From: Burkholderiales bacterium
GTDB taxonomy: Bacteria > Pseudomonadota > Gammaproteobacteria > Burkholderiales > SG8-39
Direction of reading: 5' to 3'
Length of the DNA: 6,048 bases
NCBI GenBank assembly: GCA_005777205.1
Contig: SXNB01000235.1
Coordinates: 1 to 6,048 of the forward strand
The notes beneath the pieces are model-generated. The model did no database searches, had not been told where the DNA came from, and saw only the letters and a program-made list of their open reading frames with translations. Position 1 is the first letter of the stretch. Every line of letters begins with the position of its first letter. Of the stretch, positions 1 through 5,757 are shown in pieces. The position numbers were made by a program, and so were the translations under genes.

Positions 1-1
1 C

Positions 2-946
2 CTTCCCGACGAGCCGCGCATCGTGGATTCCACCGGCGCACTCGAACTTCGCAGCCAACCCAAGAAAATGCTCGTTATCGGCGGCGGCATCATCGGCCTG
101 GAAATAGGCACGGTGTACTCCACGCTGGGCACGCGCCTGGACGTGGTGGAGATACTCGATGGCCTGATGCTGGGCGCGGATCGGGACCTGGTCGCCGTCT
201 GGCAGAAATACAACGCCAGGCGCTTTGACCGCGTGATGCTGAAGACGAAGACCAGCAAGGTCGAGGCGAAGAAGGACGGCCTGCATGTCACATTCGAAGG
301 CGCGGACCCCGCCATTTACGACATGATCCTGGTGTCCGTCGGGCGTCTGCCGAACGGTAAGAACATCAGCGCCGACAAGGCCGGCGTTACCGTGGATCCG
401 CGTGGCTTCATCCCGGTGGACAGCCAGATGCGCACCACGGTGCCGCACATCTTCGCCATTGGCGACATCGCCGGCCAGCCTATGCTGGCGCACACGGCGG
501 TGCACGAGGGCCATGTCGCCGCGGAGGCCGCCTCCGGGAAGAAGTCGCACTTCGACGCCCGCGTCATCCCGTCGGTGGCCTATACCGACCCGGAGATCGC
601 GTGGGTTGGCCTCACCGAGGAAGAAGCGAAGAAGCAGGGCGTAAAAGTGAGCGTAGCCAAGTTCCCCTGGGCCGCTTCGGGGCGCGCCATCGCCAACACG
701 CGCGACGAGGGCTTCACCAAGCTCATCTTCGATGCTGAGACGCATCGCGTCGCGGGGGGCGGCATCGTCGGCACCGGCGCGGGCGATCTCATAGCCGAGA
801 TTGCGCACGCTATCGAGATGGGATCGGACGCGGTAGACATCGGCAAGACCATCCATCCGCACCCAACGGTGTCGGAGTCCATCGGCATGGCTGCAGAAGT
901 GTTCGAGGGCGTCTGCACCGATTTGCCGCCGCAGAGGAAGCGCTAA
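2..946 (+). CDS. lpdA: Dihydrolipoyl dehydrogenase (E3), C-terminal part, 5' end outside window
   Basis: This is the FAD-dependent E3 subunit, which reoxidises protein-bound dihydrolipoamide with NAD+ in the pyruvate and other 2-oxoacid dehydrogenase complexes in the cytoplasm. The frame is open from base 2, so the first start-like codon (GTG at 23) is internal and the gene begins upstream. About 314 residues are visible. The NAD-binding Rossmann motif GGGIIGLEIG lies at window residues 27-36. The FAD-contacting segment FAIGD is at 151-155. The dimerisation domain ends with HPHPTVSE at 285-292, which carries the His-Glu pair that completes the active site of the partner subunit. The N-terminal FAD motif and the redox-active CxxxxC lie off-window. 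The C-terminus (CTDLPP) resembles that of betaproteobacterial PDH-operon E3 proteins, as I recall them. There is no T-rich hairpin terminator after the TAA stop. The family assignment is very secure; the lpdA symbol rests on similarity to the PDH type. Confidence 0.95.
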   Translation, partial: LPDEPRIVDSTGALELRSQPKKMLVIGGGIIGLEIGTVYSTLGTRLDVVEILDGLMLGADRDLVAVWQKYNARRFDRVMLKTKTSKVEAKKDGLHVTFEGADPAIYDMILVSVGRLPNGKNISADKAGVTVDPRGFIPVDSQMRTTVPHIFAIGDIAGQPMLAHTAVHEGHVAAEAASGKKSHFDARVIPSVAYTDPEIAWVGLTEEEAKKQGVKVSVAKFPWAASGRAIANTRDEGFTKLIFDAETHRVAGGGIVGTGAGDLIAEIAHAIEMGSDAVDIGKTIHPHPTVSESIGMAAEVFEGVCTDLPPQRKR

Positions 947-1277
947 TGCGGGGCGCAGGGCGGCACCGAATGTATTTGATTGGTTACATGACCGGCGGGC
1001 ATGCGAGGCTGCGGGCCCATGACCCAGGACGAACTGAAGCAGCTGGGGGCGCAGGCGTGGCTTTTCCCGAACATGCCCGAGCGTGCCCACGGGGCGCAGT
1101 ATTTGCCATGGCGCCCTTTGCGTGACCACCCTGGCGCTGAACGCATGACCGATGGTGGCAGAACCCGCTGCTTGACAGCCGGATCTGACCGCAGACATTC
1201 GAATCGCGCAACGCGAACGGGAAGGAAGTTCCCATCCCCGATCCCTCCAAGGCGCTTGAGAGAGTCGCGCATGCCTG
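947..1277. other. Gene-poor stretch between lpdA and the deacylase remnant
   Basis: These 331 bases carry no gene I recognise. Open frames exist on both strands (for example 1001-1438 plus and 943-1272 minus), but their products are rich in Arg, Pro and Cys, resemble no known family, and look like GC-rich noise. The one clear signal is the rpiA-like segment at 1019-1062. Frames upstream of 1278 are broken by stops, for example TGA at 1257-1259 in the deacylase frame. Part of this stretch may be unrecognisable remains of the missing deacylase N-terminal half. A TTCGAATC string near 1198 resembles a tRNA T-loop, but its flanks do not pair. Confidence 0.5.
1019..1062 (+). repeat. Diverged partial copy of the rpiA 5' end
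   Basis: Bases 1019-1062 align without gaps to 1855-1898, the first 44 bases of rpiA. By hand count 38 of 44 are identical, including a 17-base exact run beginning eight bases after the ATG. The encoded peptide starts MTQDELKQL, against MTRDELKQQ in rpiA. Similarity fades after about codon 15, before the GSGST phosphate loop, so this cannot encode an isomerase. The simplest reading is a gene-head fragment left by an old duplication, or by recombination between rpiA loci. The Gln-3 form resembles rpiA starts I recall from other betaproteobacteria, so an older or foreign copy is possible. Chance is unlikely given the aligned start codons, but the segment is short. Confidence 0.6.
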
Positions 1278-1775
1278 CACCCGATCAATTTTGTTGTCAG
1301 CAAGATCGAGGGTGGAGACGGGACCTCGAGCGTGCCAACGTGGTGCACCTTCGACATGCGGATCGGCCTCTACCCGGGGCAGGACCTCGCGGCGGTGCGC
1401 GCGGAAGTCGAGGCGACCGTAGCCGCCGCGGCAAATGACGATCCTTTCCTTGCGAATAATTCACCACACGTCGTGTACCACGGCTTTCAGGCCGAGGGCT
1501 ACGTGCTGCCGCAGGGCAGCGAGGCGCAGCTGCTACTGGAGAAATGCCACCAGCAGATCGCCGGCAGCGCGCTCGCGCAGAGGGTCGGCACCGGCACTAC
1601 GGACGCGCGCTTCTAAGCCCTGTATGCCGGCATCCCTGCGCTGGTCTACGGCCCCGCCGCCGAGAACATCCACGCCTTCGACGAGCGCGTGGATCTGGAG
1701 TCGATGCGCCGCGTCACGCAGGCGCTCGCGCTCTTCGTCGCTGAGTGGTGCGGGGTAGAAGCACAGGTTTCCTGA
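1278..1775 (+). pseudogene. Decayed C-terminal fragment of an M20-family ArgE/DapE-type deacylase
   Basis: One frame reads HPINFVVSKIEGGD at its start, then SVPTWCTFDMRIGLYPGQDL, then TGTTDARF, then ALYAGIPALVYGP and a metal-ligand-type IHAFDERV, ending at TGA 1773-1775. This order matches the lid (dimerisation) domain and C-terminal catalytic part of M20 zinc amidohydrolases of the acetylornithine deacetylase / succinyl-diaminopimelate desuccinylase superfamily. These enzymes are usually about 400-430 residues; only about 165 codons remain. The lesions are a missing N-terminal half (including the first zinc ligands), a TAA at 1614-1616 just after TTDARF where a Phe is usual, and Gly where the family usually has Trp after GGD. 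An open piece from GTG 1332 to 1616 remains but would not be functional. The exact substrate of the ancestor cannot be told. Confidence 0.85.
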
Positions 1776-1783
1776 ATGCGCTG

Positions 1784-1820
1784 GGGCTCGCGGCCATGCG
1801 CCGCGCTGGGCAACGAGCCC
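1784..1820. repeat. Dyad-symmetric element upstream of rpiA
   Basis: GGGCTCG at 1784-1790 is exactly inverted by CGAGCCC at 1814-1820. Inside it, CGGC (1791-1794) pairs with GCCG (1800-1803) around a 5-base loop, leaving a 10-base bulge at 1804-1813. The right arm directly abuts the proposed extended -10 box of rpiA, so the dyad covers the -35/spacer region. It could be an operator, the old terminator of the dead deacylase gene, or a chance GC-rich inverted repeat. No T-run follows on either strand, which argues against a standard intrinsic terminator. Confidence 0.4.
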
Positions 1821-1829
1821 TGATACAAA
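1821..1829 (+). promoter_or_regulatory. Putative extended -10 promoter of rpiA
   Basis: TGATACAAA fits an extended -10 box (TG, one base, then TACAAA, 4 of 6 matches to TATAAT). No good -35 hexamer lies 16-18 bases upstream, which is tolerable for extended -10 promoters. Transcription would start around 1835-1838, leaving a leader of about 17-20 bases before ATG 1855. This also argues against the in-frame ATG at 1831, which would lie upstream of the transcription start. Confidence 0.4.
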
Positions 1830-1854
1830 AATGGGCCGTGCTACGCTCAGCCCC

Positions 1855-2520
1855 ATGACCCGGGACGAACTGAAGCAGCAGGTGGCCCAGGCGGCGCTCA
1901 AACACGTCGTCGAGGACAAGGTGGTCGGCGTCGGTTCCGGCTCCACCGTGAACCTGTTCATCGACGCGCTGGCCACCATCAAGGGCCGCATCGAGGGCGC
2001 GGTGGCGGCCTCTGAGGCGAGCGCAGAGCGCCTGAAGAAGCACGGCATCCGCGTCTTCGACCTGAACAGCGTCTCCGAACTGCCAGTCTACGTGGACGGC
2101 GCTGACGAGATCACCGAGCACCTGCATATGATCAAGGGTGGCGGCGGCGCGCTGACGCGCGAGAAGATCATCGCCGCCGTGGCGACAAAATTTGTCTGCA
2201 TCTGCGACGCCTCCAAATTAGTGCCGGTGCTCGGGAAATACCCGTTGCCCATCGAGGTGATCCCGATGGCGCGAGGCTACGTCGGGCGCGAGATGCTGAA
2301 GCGGAAGTCGCAGCCGGTGCTGCGCGAAGGCTTCAAGACCGACAATGGCAACCTGATCCTAGATTGTCACGGCCTGACCATCCTTGATCCTTCAGCGCTG
2401 GAAGCGGAACTAAACAGCATCGCTGGCGTGGTCACCAACGGCCTGTTCGCGCGCCGCGGCGCGGACGTGCTACTGCTGGGTGCCCCGGGCGGGTTCCAGA
2501 CGCTGAAGCGGAAAGGCTAG
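1855..2520 (+). CDS. rpiA: Ribose-5-phosphate isomerase A
   Basis: This cytoplasmic enzyme interconverts ribose 5-phosphate and ribulose 5-phosphate in the non-oxidative pentose phosphate pathway. The 221-residue product from ATG 1855 has the usual family length and lines up with Escherichia coli RpiA numbering: phosphate loop GSGST at 27-31, DGADE at 81-85 with Asp81 and Asp84, Lys94 in KGGGGALTREK, the catalytic Glu103, and Lys121. All expected active-site residues are present. An in-frame ATG at 1831 would add eight residues, but it sits just after the proposed -10 box and the protein family begins at MTRDEL, so 1855 is preferred. No clear Shine-Dalgarno site precedes it. The gene appears to be monocistronic and converges with yggX, whose stop lies 7 bases beyond the rpiA TAG. 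Confidence 0.97.
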   Translation: MTRDELKQQVAQAALKHVVEDKVVGVGSGSTVNLFIDALATIKGRIEGAVAASEASAERLKKHGIRVFDLNSVSELPVYVDGADEITEHLHMIKGGGGALTREKIIAAVATKFVCICDASKLVPVLGKYPLPIEVIPMARGYVGREMLKRKSQPVLREGFKTDNGNLILDCHGLTILDPSALEAELNSIAGVVTNGLFARRGADVLLLGAPGGFQTLKRKG

Positions 2521-2527
2521 GCGGCCT

Positions 2528-2800
2528 TCAGTTGGAGGGTGGGACGTAACCCTGCGCCACGTCGGCGCCGTCGCCGAAGAAGTGCTTTTCCATCTGCTCG
2601 GTGAGGTACTTGCGCGCGCGGATGTCGGCGAGGTTCAGCCGGTTCTCGTTCACCAACATGGTCTGGTGCTTGAGCCACTGCGCCCAGGCTTCCTTGGACA
2701 CGTTCTCGTAGATACGCTGGCCGAGCGGACCCGGATAGGTCGGGCGGTCGAGCCCCTCGGCCTCGCGGCCGAGCTTCACGCATTTCACCATTCTAGCCAT
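2528..2800 (-). CDS. yggX: YggX-family oxidative damage / Fe-S protection protein
   Basis: This is a 90-residue cytoplasmic protein of the YggX family, linked in enterobacteria to Fe(II) trafficking and protection of iron-sulfur clusters from oxidative damage. Recognisable segments are the conserved Cys7 in MARMVKC, REAEG at 12-16, YPGPLGQRIYENVSKEAW at 22-39, QWLKHQTMLVNE at 41-52 and the C-terminal GYVPP. The open frame extends further upstream, but ATG at 2800 gives the family N-terminus and avoids overlapping argA. The gene follows argA by 11 bases on the same strand and most likely shares its promoter. Only a weak ribosome site (TAGG) precedes it. The argA-yggX pairing is, as I recall, common in betaproteobacteria. 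Confidence 0.96.
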   Translation of the reverse strand: MARMVKCVKLGREAEGLDRPTYPGPLGQRIYENVSKEAWAQWLKHQTMLVNENRLNLADIRARKYLTEQMEKHFFGDGADVAQGYVPPSN

Positions 2801-2811
2801 CGGGATTGAAC

Positions 2812-4131
2812 CTAGATTCGTTTCAGGAAAATCTTGGAGCCACGCTTCCAATTATAGAGGGCCTTGCGCTCCCCCGGCAGTGCGTCGACGCCCGACTCGC
2901 GGAAGCCCTGGTCGAGGAACCAGTGCTGCGCCCGGGTGGTCAGGGCGAAGAGCCGGTGGATCTTGCGCGCCTTCCCGCGTGCCTCGCAGGCCTGCAGCAG
3001 GCGCTCGCCGTAGTCGCTGCCGCGGTAGTCGGGCGCGACCGCCAGGCAGGCGAACTCGGCGCTCTTCGATTCAGGGTACGGGTACAGCGCCGCGCAGCCA
3101 ACCACCACGCCGTCGTGCACCACCACCTCGAAGTTCCCGATCTCCTGCTCCAGGCGCTTGCGGTTGCGCTTGACCAGCGTGCCGTCGGCCTCCAGCGGCT
3201 CGATCAGCGCGATGATGCCGCCTGCGTCCTCGATGCGCGCCGGGCGCAGCTGCTCCACCGGGTCGGCGGTGATCATGGTGCCGACGCCGGAGTGGGTGAA
3301 CAACTCGAGCAGCGTGCCGCCGTCGCTACGGCGGGAAACGATGTGCGCGCGGCCGACGCCGCCAGCGAGCGAGCGCAGCGCGCAGCGCAGGATTCGCGCG
3401 AGGTCCCTGGGCTCGGGATTGAGCTTGAGCAGTGCTTCGGCCTCGCGCGCCGTCATCTCGCGGACCGGCTCGCCCTTGCGGTTCTCCGGCAGGCGGTCCG
3501 ACAGCAGCAGCAGCTTGTCGGCCTTGAGCGCGATGGCCACGCTCTCGGCCACGTCTTCCCAGGAAAGGTTGAACACCTCGCCGGTGGGCGAATAGCCGAT
3601 ATGGGGCACCAGGACGATCTCGCCTGTCTCCAGGCGCCGGGCGATGGCGGCGGCTTCCACCTTGCGCACCGCGCCGGTGAACTGGAAATCCACGCCGTCC
3701 ACGACGCCGATCGGACGCGCGATGAGGTAGTTGCCCGAGCCCACGCGGATAGCGCTACCCGCCATGGGCGAGTTGGGCAGGCCCTGCGACAGCAACGCCT
3801 CGATCTCGACCCGGAGCACGCCCGCGGCATGCTTGACCGCGGTGAGCGAGGCCGCGTCGGTGATGCGCATGCCTTTGGCGTAGCGGGAGCGCAGGCCTTT
3901 GGCGCGCAAATCGGCCTCGATTTGCGTGCGCGCCCCGTGCACCAGCACAAGGCGAATGCCCAGCGCAGCAAGCAGATTGAGGTCGTGCACGAATTTCGCG
4001 AACCGCGCCCGTTCGGCGACCATTTCGCCACCGAAGCCGATGACGAAGGTGCGGCCGCGGAAGGCGTGCACGTAGGGCGCGGCCTGGCGGAACCAGCGGA
4101 CGAACAACTCAGGGTGCGGGAGCGTGGTCAT
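2812..4131 (-). CDS. argA: N-acetylglutamate synthase (amino-acid N-acetyltransferase)
   Basis: This enzyme catalyses acetyl-CoA plus L-glutamate to N-acetylglutamate, the first committed step of arginine synthesis; the ArgA class is usually feedback-inhibited by arginine. The 439 residues match the classical two-domain ArgA. An amino-acid-kinase-like domain spans about 25-285, with an early FGGEM segment at 33-37, LVLVHGA at 61-67, and VPHIGYSPTGEVFNL at 175-189. A GNAT acetyltransferase domain spans about 295-435, with the acetyl-CoA-binding region VAPDYRGSDYGERLL at 365-379 and LTTRAQHWFLDQGF at 397-410. The start at 4131 gives the expected short N-terminal extension. It is preceded by a good promoter and a very short leader without an obvious Shine-Dalgarno site. 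yggX follows 11 bases after the TAG stop. Confidence 0.97.
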   Translation of the reverse strand: MTTLPHPELFVRWFRQAAPYVHAFRGRTFVIGFGGEMVAERARFAKFVHDLNLLAALGIRLVLVHGARTQIEADLRAKGLRSRYAKGMRITDAASLTAVKHAAGVLRVEIEALLSQGLPNSPMAGSAIRVGSGNYLIARPIGVVDGVDFQFTGAVRKVEAAAIARRLETGEIVLVPHIGYSPTGEVFNLSWEDVAESVAIALKADKLLLLSDRLPENRKGEPVREMTAREAEALLKLNPEPRDLARILRCALRSLAGGVGRAHIVSRRSDGGTLLELFTHSGVGTMITADPVEQLRPARIEDAGGIIALIEPLEADGTLVKRNRKRLEQEIGNFEVVVHDGVVVGCAALYPYPESKSAEFACLAVAPDYRGSDYGERLLQACEARGKARKIHRLFALTTRAQHWFLDQGFRESGVDALPGERKALYNWKRGSKIFLKRI

Positions 4132-4152
4132 TGGTCGTTGAATTAATTGGAG

Positions 4153-4180
4153 ATTCTACGGCACCCCGGAGCGCGGTCAA
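4153..4180 (-). promoter_or_regulatory. Sigma70-type promoter of argA-yggX
   Basis: Read on the minus strand, TTGACC (4175-4180) and TAGAAT (4153-4158) are separated by 16 bases. Each matches the sigma70 consensus at 5 of 6 positions. Transcription would begin near 4145-4147, giving a leader of about 14-16 bases before the argA ATG. A second TTGAC occurs 11 bases further upstream as a direct repeat. I see no convincing ArgR-type box overlapping it, only a single ATTCA half-site downstream. Confidence 0.7.
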
Positions 4181-4245
4181 ATGCGACGTCAACCGGCGGG
4201 AACGCAATTGCGGTAGAGGCCGTCAGAGTCACGAAGGAAATGTCC

Positions 4246-4749
4246 ATGCGCCGAATCCTGTTCTGCAACCTTGCCGCCGTGATTTCGCTGTCCGCTGTGC
4301 CTGCAAAGGCCGCGAAGGACGGGGAGGACTGGCGGCTCTTTGGCAACGTCCTCGCGCTGGTGCAGCAGTTCGTGCGCGTCGCGGCCGCGGACCCGGACGC
4401 CGAGCCGGCGCAGAAGGGCGTGGAATCCGTCTTCGGGGGCAAGAATGCGGAAGCGAACCGTGCTGCCGGGGACGTGCTCTCCGAAGTCCTGCGCGAGATG
4501 CCAGCCGAGCAACGTGGCGCCTTCACCTCCATTGCGTGCGACGTGCTCATCATCGCGCGCCGCGAGCAGCTTAGGGCGCTGGTCGAGCGCGACTAGGACG
4601 AGGCGCTGCGCGCGCGCAGGGAACTGCATGCGATGGGCCTGCGCTACTGGGACGAGCAGCATTATGAGGAAGCGGTGAAACGCGACGACCGGATCGCTGT
4701 CGAACTGTTCCTCGCCGGCAAGGGCCTCGCCCCTAGAACTCTCCGGTAA
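4246..4749 (+). pseudogene. Interrupted secreted ankyrin-type protein gene (in-frame TAG)
   Basis: ATG 4246 has a well-spaced AAGGA ribosome site (4234-4238, 7-base gap), so it is preferred over the in-frame ATGs at 4240 and 4147. The product begins with a Sec signal peptide: Arg2-Arg3, a hydrophobic stretch, and a likely cut after AKA at residue 22. A helical, Ala-rich domain follows. TAG at 4594-4596 ends the frame after 116 residues. The same frame then continues for 50 sense codons with good coding character: MGLRYWDEQ, then EEAVKRDD, then AVELFLAGKGL. This resembles the cap and first helices of an ankyrin repeat. It stops at TAA 4747-4749, after crossing into the 3' end of rsmE on the other strand. 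I read this as an ankyrin-repeat gene broken by a nonsense mutation and truncated at its 3' end. A functional 116-residue short form cannot be excluded. It is divergent from argA. Confidence 0.65.
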
Positions 4750-5455
4750 GCGCGGCCAGCGCCGCCAGCGCCGCCGGCGCCGCGGTTTCGGTCCGCAGTA
4801 CCCGGGGCCCCAGGCGAACGGCGGAGAATCCGGCCTTCGCGAAAAGTTTCTCTTCTACGGCGTCAAAACCGCCTTCGGGGCCGGCCGCCAGCGTCACGGC
4901 CCCGGTTCCGGATGTCAGCACGTCCTTCAGACCCTTGGTGCCTCCCGGACTGAGCAGGATGCGCAAGCCGACCGACGGCGCGGCGCAAAAGGTGGCGACG
5001 CCAAGCGGCGCAGCGATAGACGGCACGCGATTGCGGCCGCACTGCTCGCAGGCGGCGATGGCGACACGGCGCCAGTGCGCAACCTTGGCCGCGGTGCGCT
5101 CGGCCTCCAGGCGCACCACCGATTTGCCGGCAAGCAGGGGCTGGATTGCGGCGACGCCCAGCTCAACCGCCTTCTGAATCGTGAGGTCCATGCGCTCGCC
5201 CGAGGAAATTCCCTGCGCGAGCGTCACCGCCAGGGGCGACTCGCGCTCCGCCGCGTGGTGCGTGCCCAATTCCGCTACCAGCGCCTTGCGCTCCTGCAGC
5301 ACCAGCCGGGCCGGATACTCCCCGCCGCGGCCGTCGAACAGGACGAAGGCTTCGTTTGGCCGCAGCCGCAGGACGCGCAGGTGGCGTGCCACGACCTCGG
5401 GCAGTTCGATGCGCGCGCCCGGCGCCAACTCTCCGTCGTAATAAAACCTCGCCAT
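4733..5455 (-). CDS. rsmE: 16S rRNA (uracil1498-N3)-methyltransferase RsmE
   Basis: RsmE is a SAM-dependent, SPOUT-fold (knotted) methyltransferase that makes m3U1498 in 16S rRNA of the 30S subunit. The 240-residue product has the usual length. The N-terminal PUA-like domain covers about residues 1-70 (MARFYYDGEL, LPEVVARHLRVLRL). Signature segments follow: GERMDLTIQKAVELGV at 86-101, AACEQCGRNRVP at 134-145, the SAM-binding AGPEGGF at 191-197, and LGPRVLRTETA at 216-226. The last residues (AAPAALAALAAL) come from a short GCC-rich repeat, normal for the trefoil-knot helix. The start ATG at 5455 abuts a 6-base-pair hairpin, and no strong Shine-Dalgarno site is visible. The gene lies 36 bases after the small upstream gene and may be cotranscribed with it. 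Its 3' end overlaps the open frame of the broken ankyrin-type gene by 17 bases. Confidence 0.96.
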   Translation of the reverse strand: MARFYYDGELAPGARIELPEVVARHLRVLRLRPNEAFVLFDGRGGEYPARLVLQERKALVAELGTHHAAERESPLAVTLAQGISSGERMDLTIQKAVELGVAAIQPLLAGKSVVRLEAERTAAKVAHWRRVAIAACEQCGRNRVPSIAAPLGVATFCAAPSVGLRILLSPGGTKGLKDVLTSGTGAVTLAAGPEGGFDAVEEKLFAKAGFSAVRLGPRVLRTETAAPAALAALAALTGEF

Positions 5456-5476
5456 CGCCGGATTCTCGCACCGGCG
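5456..5476 (-). promoter_or_regulatory. Hairpin directly upstream of the rsmE start codon
   Basis: On the minus strand, CGCCGG and CCGGCG form a perfect 6-base-pair stem around a 9-base loop (TGCGAGAAT), and the ATG follows with no gap. The only Shine-Dalgarno-like string (GAGA) is in the loop. The upstream arm also belongs to a perfect 10-base palindrome (CCGGCGCCGG, 5471-5480), so an alternative fold is possible. The structure could modulate rsmE translation or be a chance effect of high GC. Confidence 0.35.
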
Positions 5477-5491
5477 CCGGGTCCGCGCCGC

Positions 5492-5755
5492 TTAGCGTGT
5501 GCAAACCCAGCCGAGGACGCTGCAACCGCCCTGCGCGCAGCGCTTCAGCGCCCGCGTTTCGGCCTCGTCGCGCGTCACGCCGGAGGCGATGGCGGCCTTC
5601 GCCGGGCCGTCGGCGCGAGGGCCGGTGATGGGCAATGACGCCAAAGCGGTTAGGCGGGGCCGACTGCCTCTTGCCTTCATTTGCGGCAGGGGCGGCGGGG
5701 GCATCGCAGGGAGAACCGCCGCAAGGAGCGCCGAGAGGTTCCGCACCGCGACCAT
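5492..5755 (-). CDS. Small Cys-containing probable exported protein, unknown function
   Basis: This is an 87-residue open frame whose ATG lies 2 bases after the TAG of the dehydratase gene, so translation is probably coupled. A GTG at 5746 (84 residues, starting MRNLSALLAAVLPA) is an alternative start. An AGGA lies 9 bases before that GTG, but only 1 base before the ATG. Either form has an N-terminal basic residue followed by a hydrophobic stretch, suggesting a weak signal peptide or export signal. A Pro-rich linker (MPPPPLPQ) follows. The C-terminal third, AIASGVTRDEAETRALKRC, ends with three cysteines at 73, 78 and 85 (RCAQGGCSVLGWVC). This recalls small periplasmic domains of the DUF4189 type, which have similar Ala-rich helices and Cys pairs, but the match is not firm. 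Third codon positions are GC-rich, as in the neighbours. No function is assigned. Confidence 0.55.
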   Translation of the reverse strand: MVAVRNLSALLAAVLPAMPPPPLPQMKARGSRPRLTALASLPITGPRADGPAKAAIASGVTRDEAETRALKRCAQGGCSVLGWVCTR

Positions 5756-5757
5756 TC

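Noticed and set aside
1194..1215. TTCGAATC string resembling a tRNA T-loop
   Set aside because: The flanking bases do not form the T-arm stem and no acceptor or anticodon arms could be laid out around it.
1001..1438. 145-codon plus-strand open frame after lpdA
   Set aside because: Only its MTQDELKQL segment is meaningful (rpiA-like). The rest is Arg/Pro-rich, unrecognisable, and overlaps the deacylase remnant out of frame.
2806..4146. 446-codon open frame on the plus strand opposite argA
   Set aside because: Its product is rich in Arg, Ala, Gln and His with no family features, and it lies wholly antisense to a clear ArgA. Such frames are common in GC-rich genes.
4132..4165. ArgR-type operator near the argA start
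   Set aside because: Only one ATTCA half-site is present; the opposite half at the proper spacing does not match TGAAT.
4594..4596. TAG as a recoded sense codon
   Set aside because: Four intact genes in the window (rpiA, argA, rsmE and the UxaA-family gene) end in TAG at the expected family C-termini.
4722..4735. GGGC-CTC-GCCC hairpin beside the rsmE stop as a terminator
   Set aside because: The stem has only 4 base pairs and a 3-base loop, and no T-run follows on either strand.
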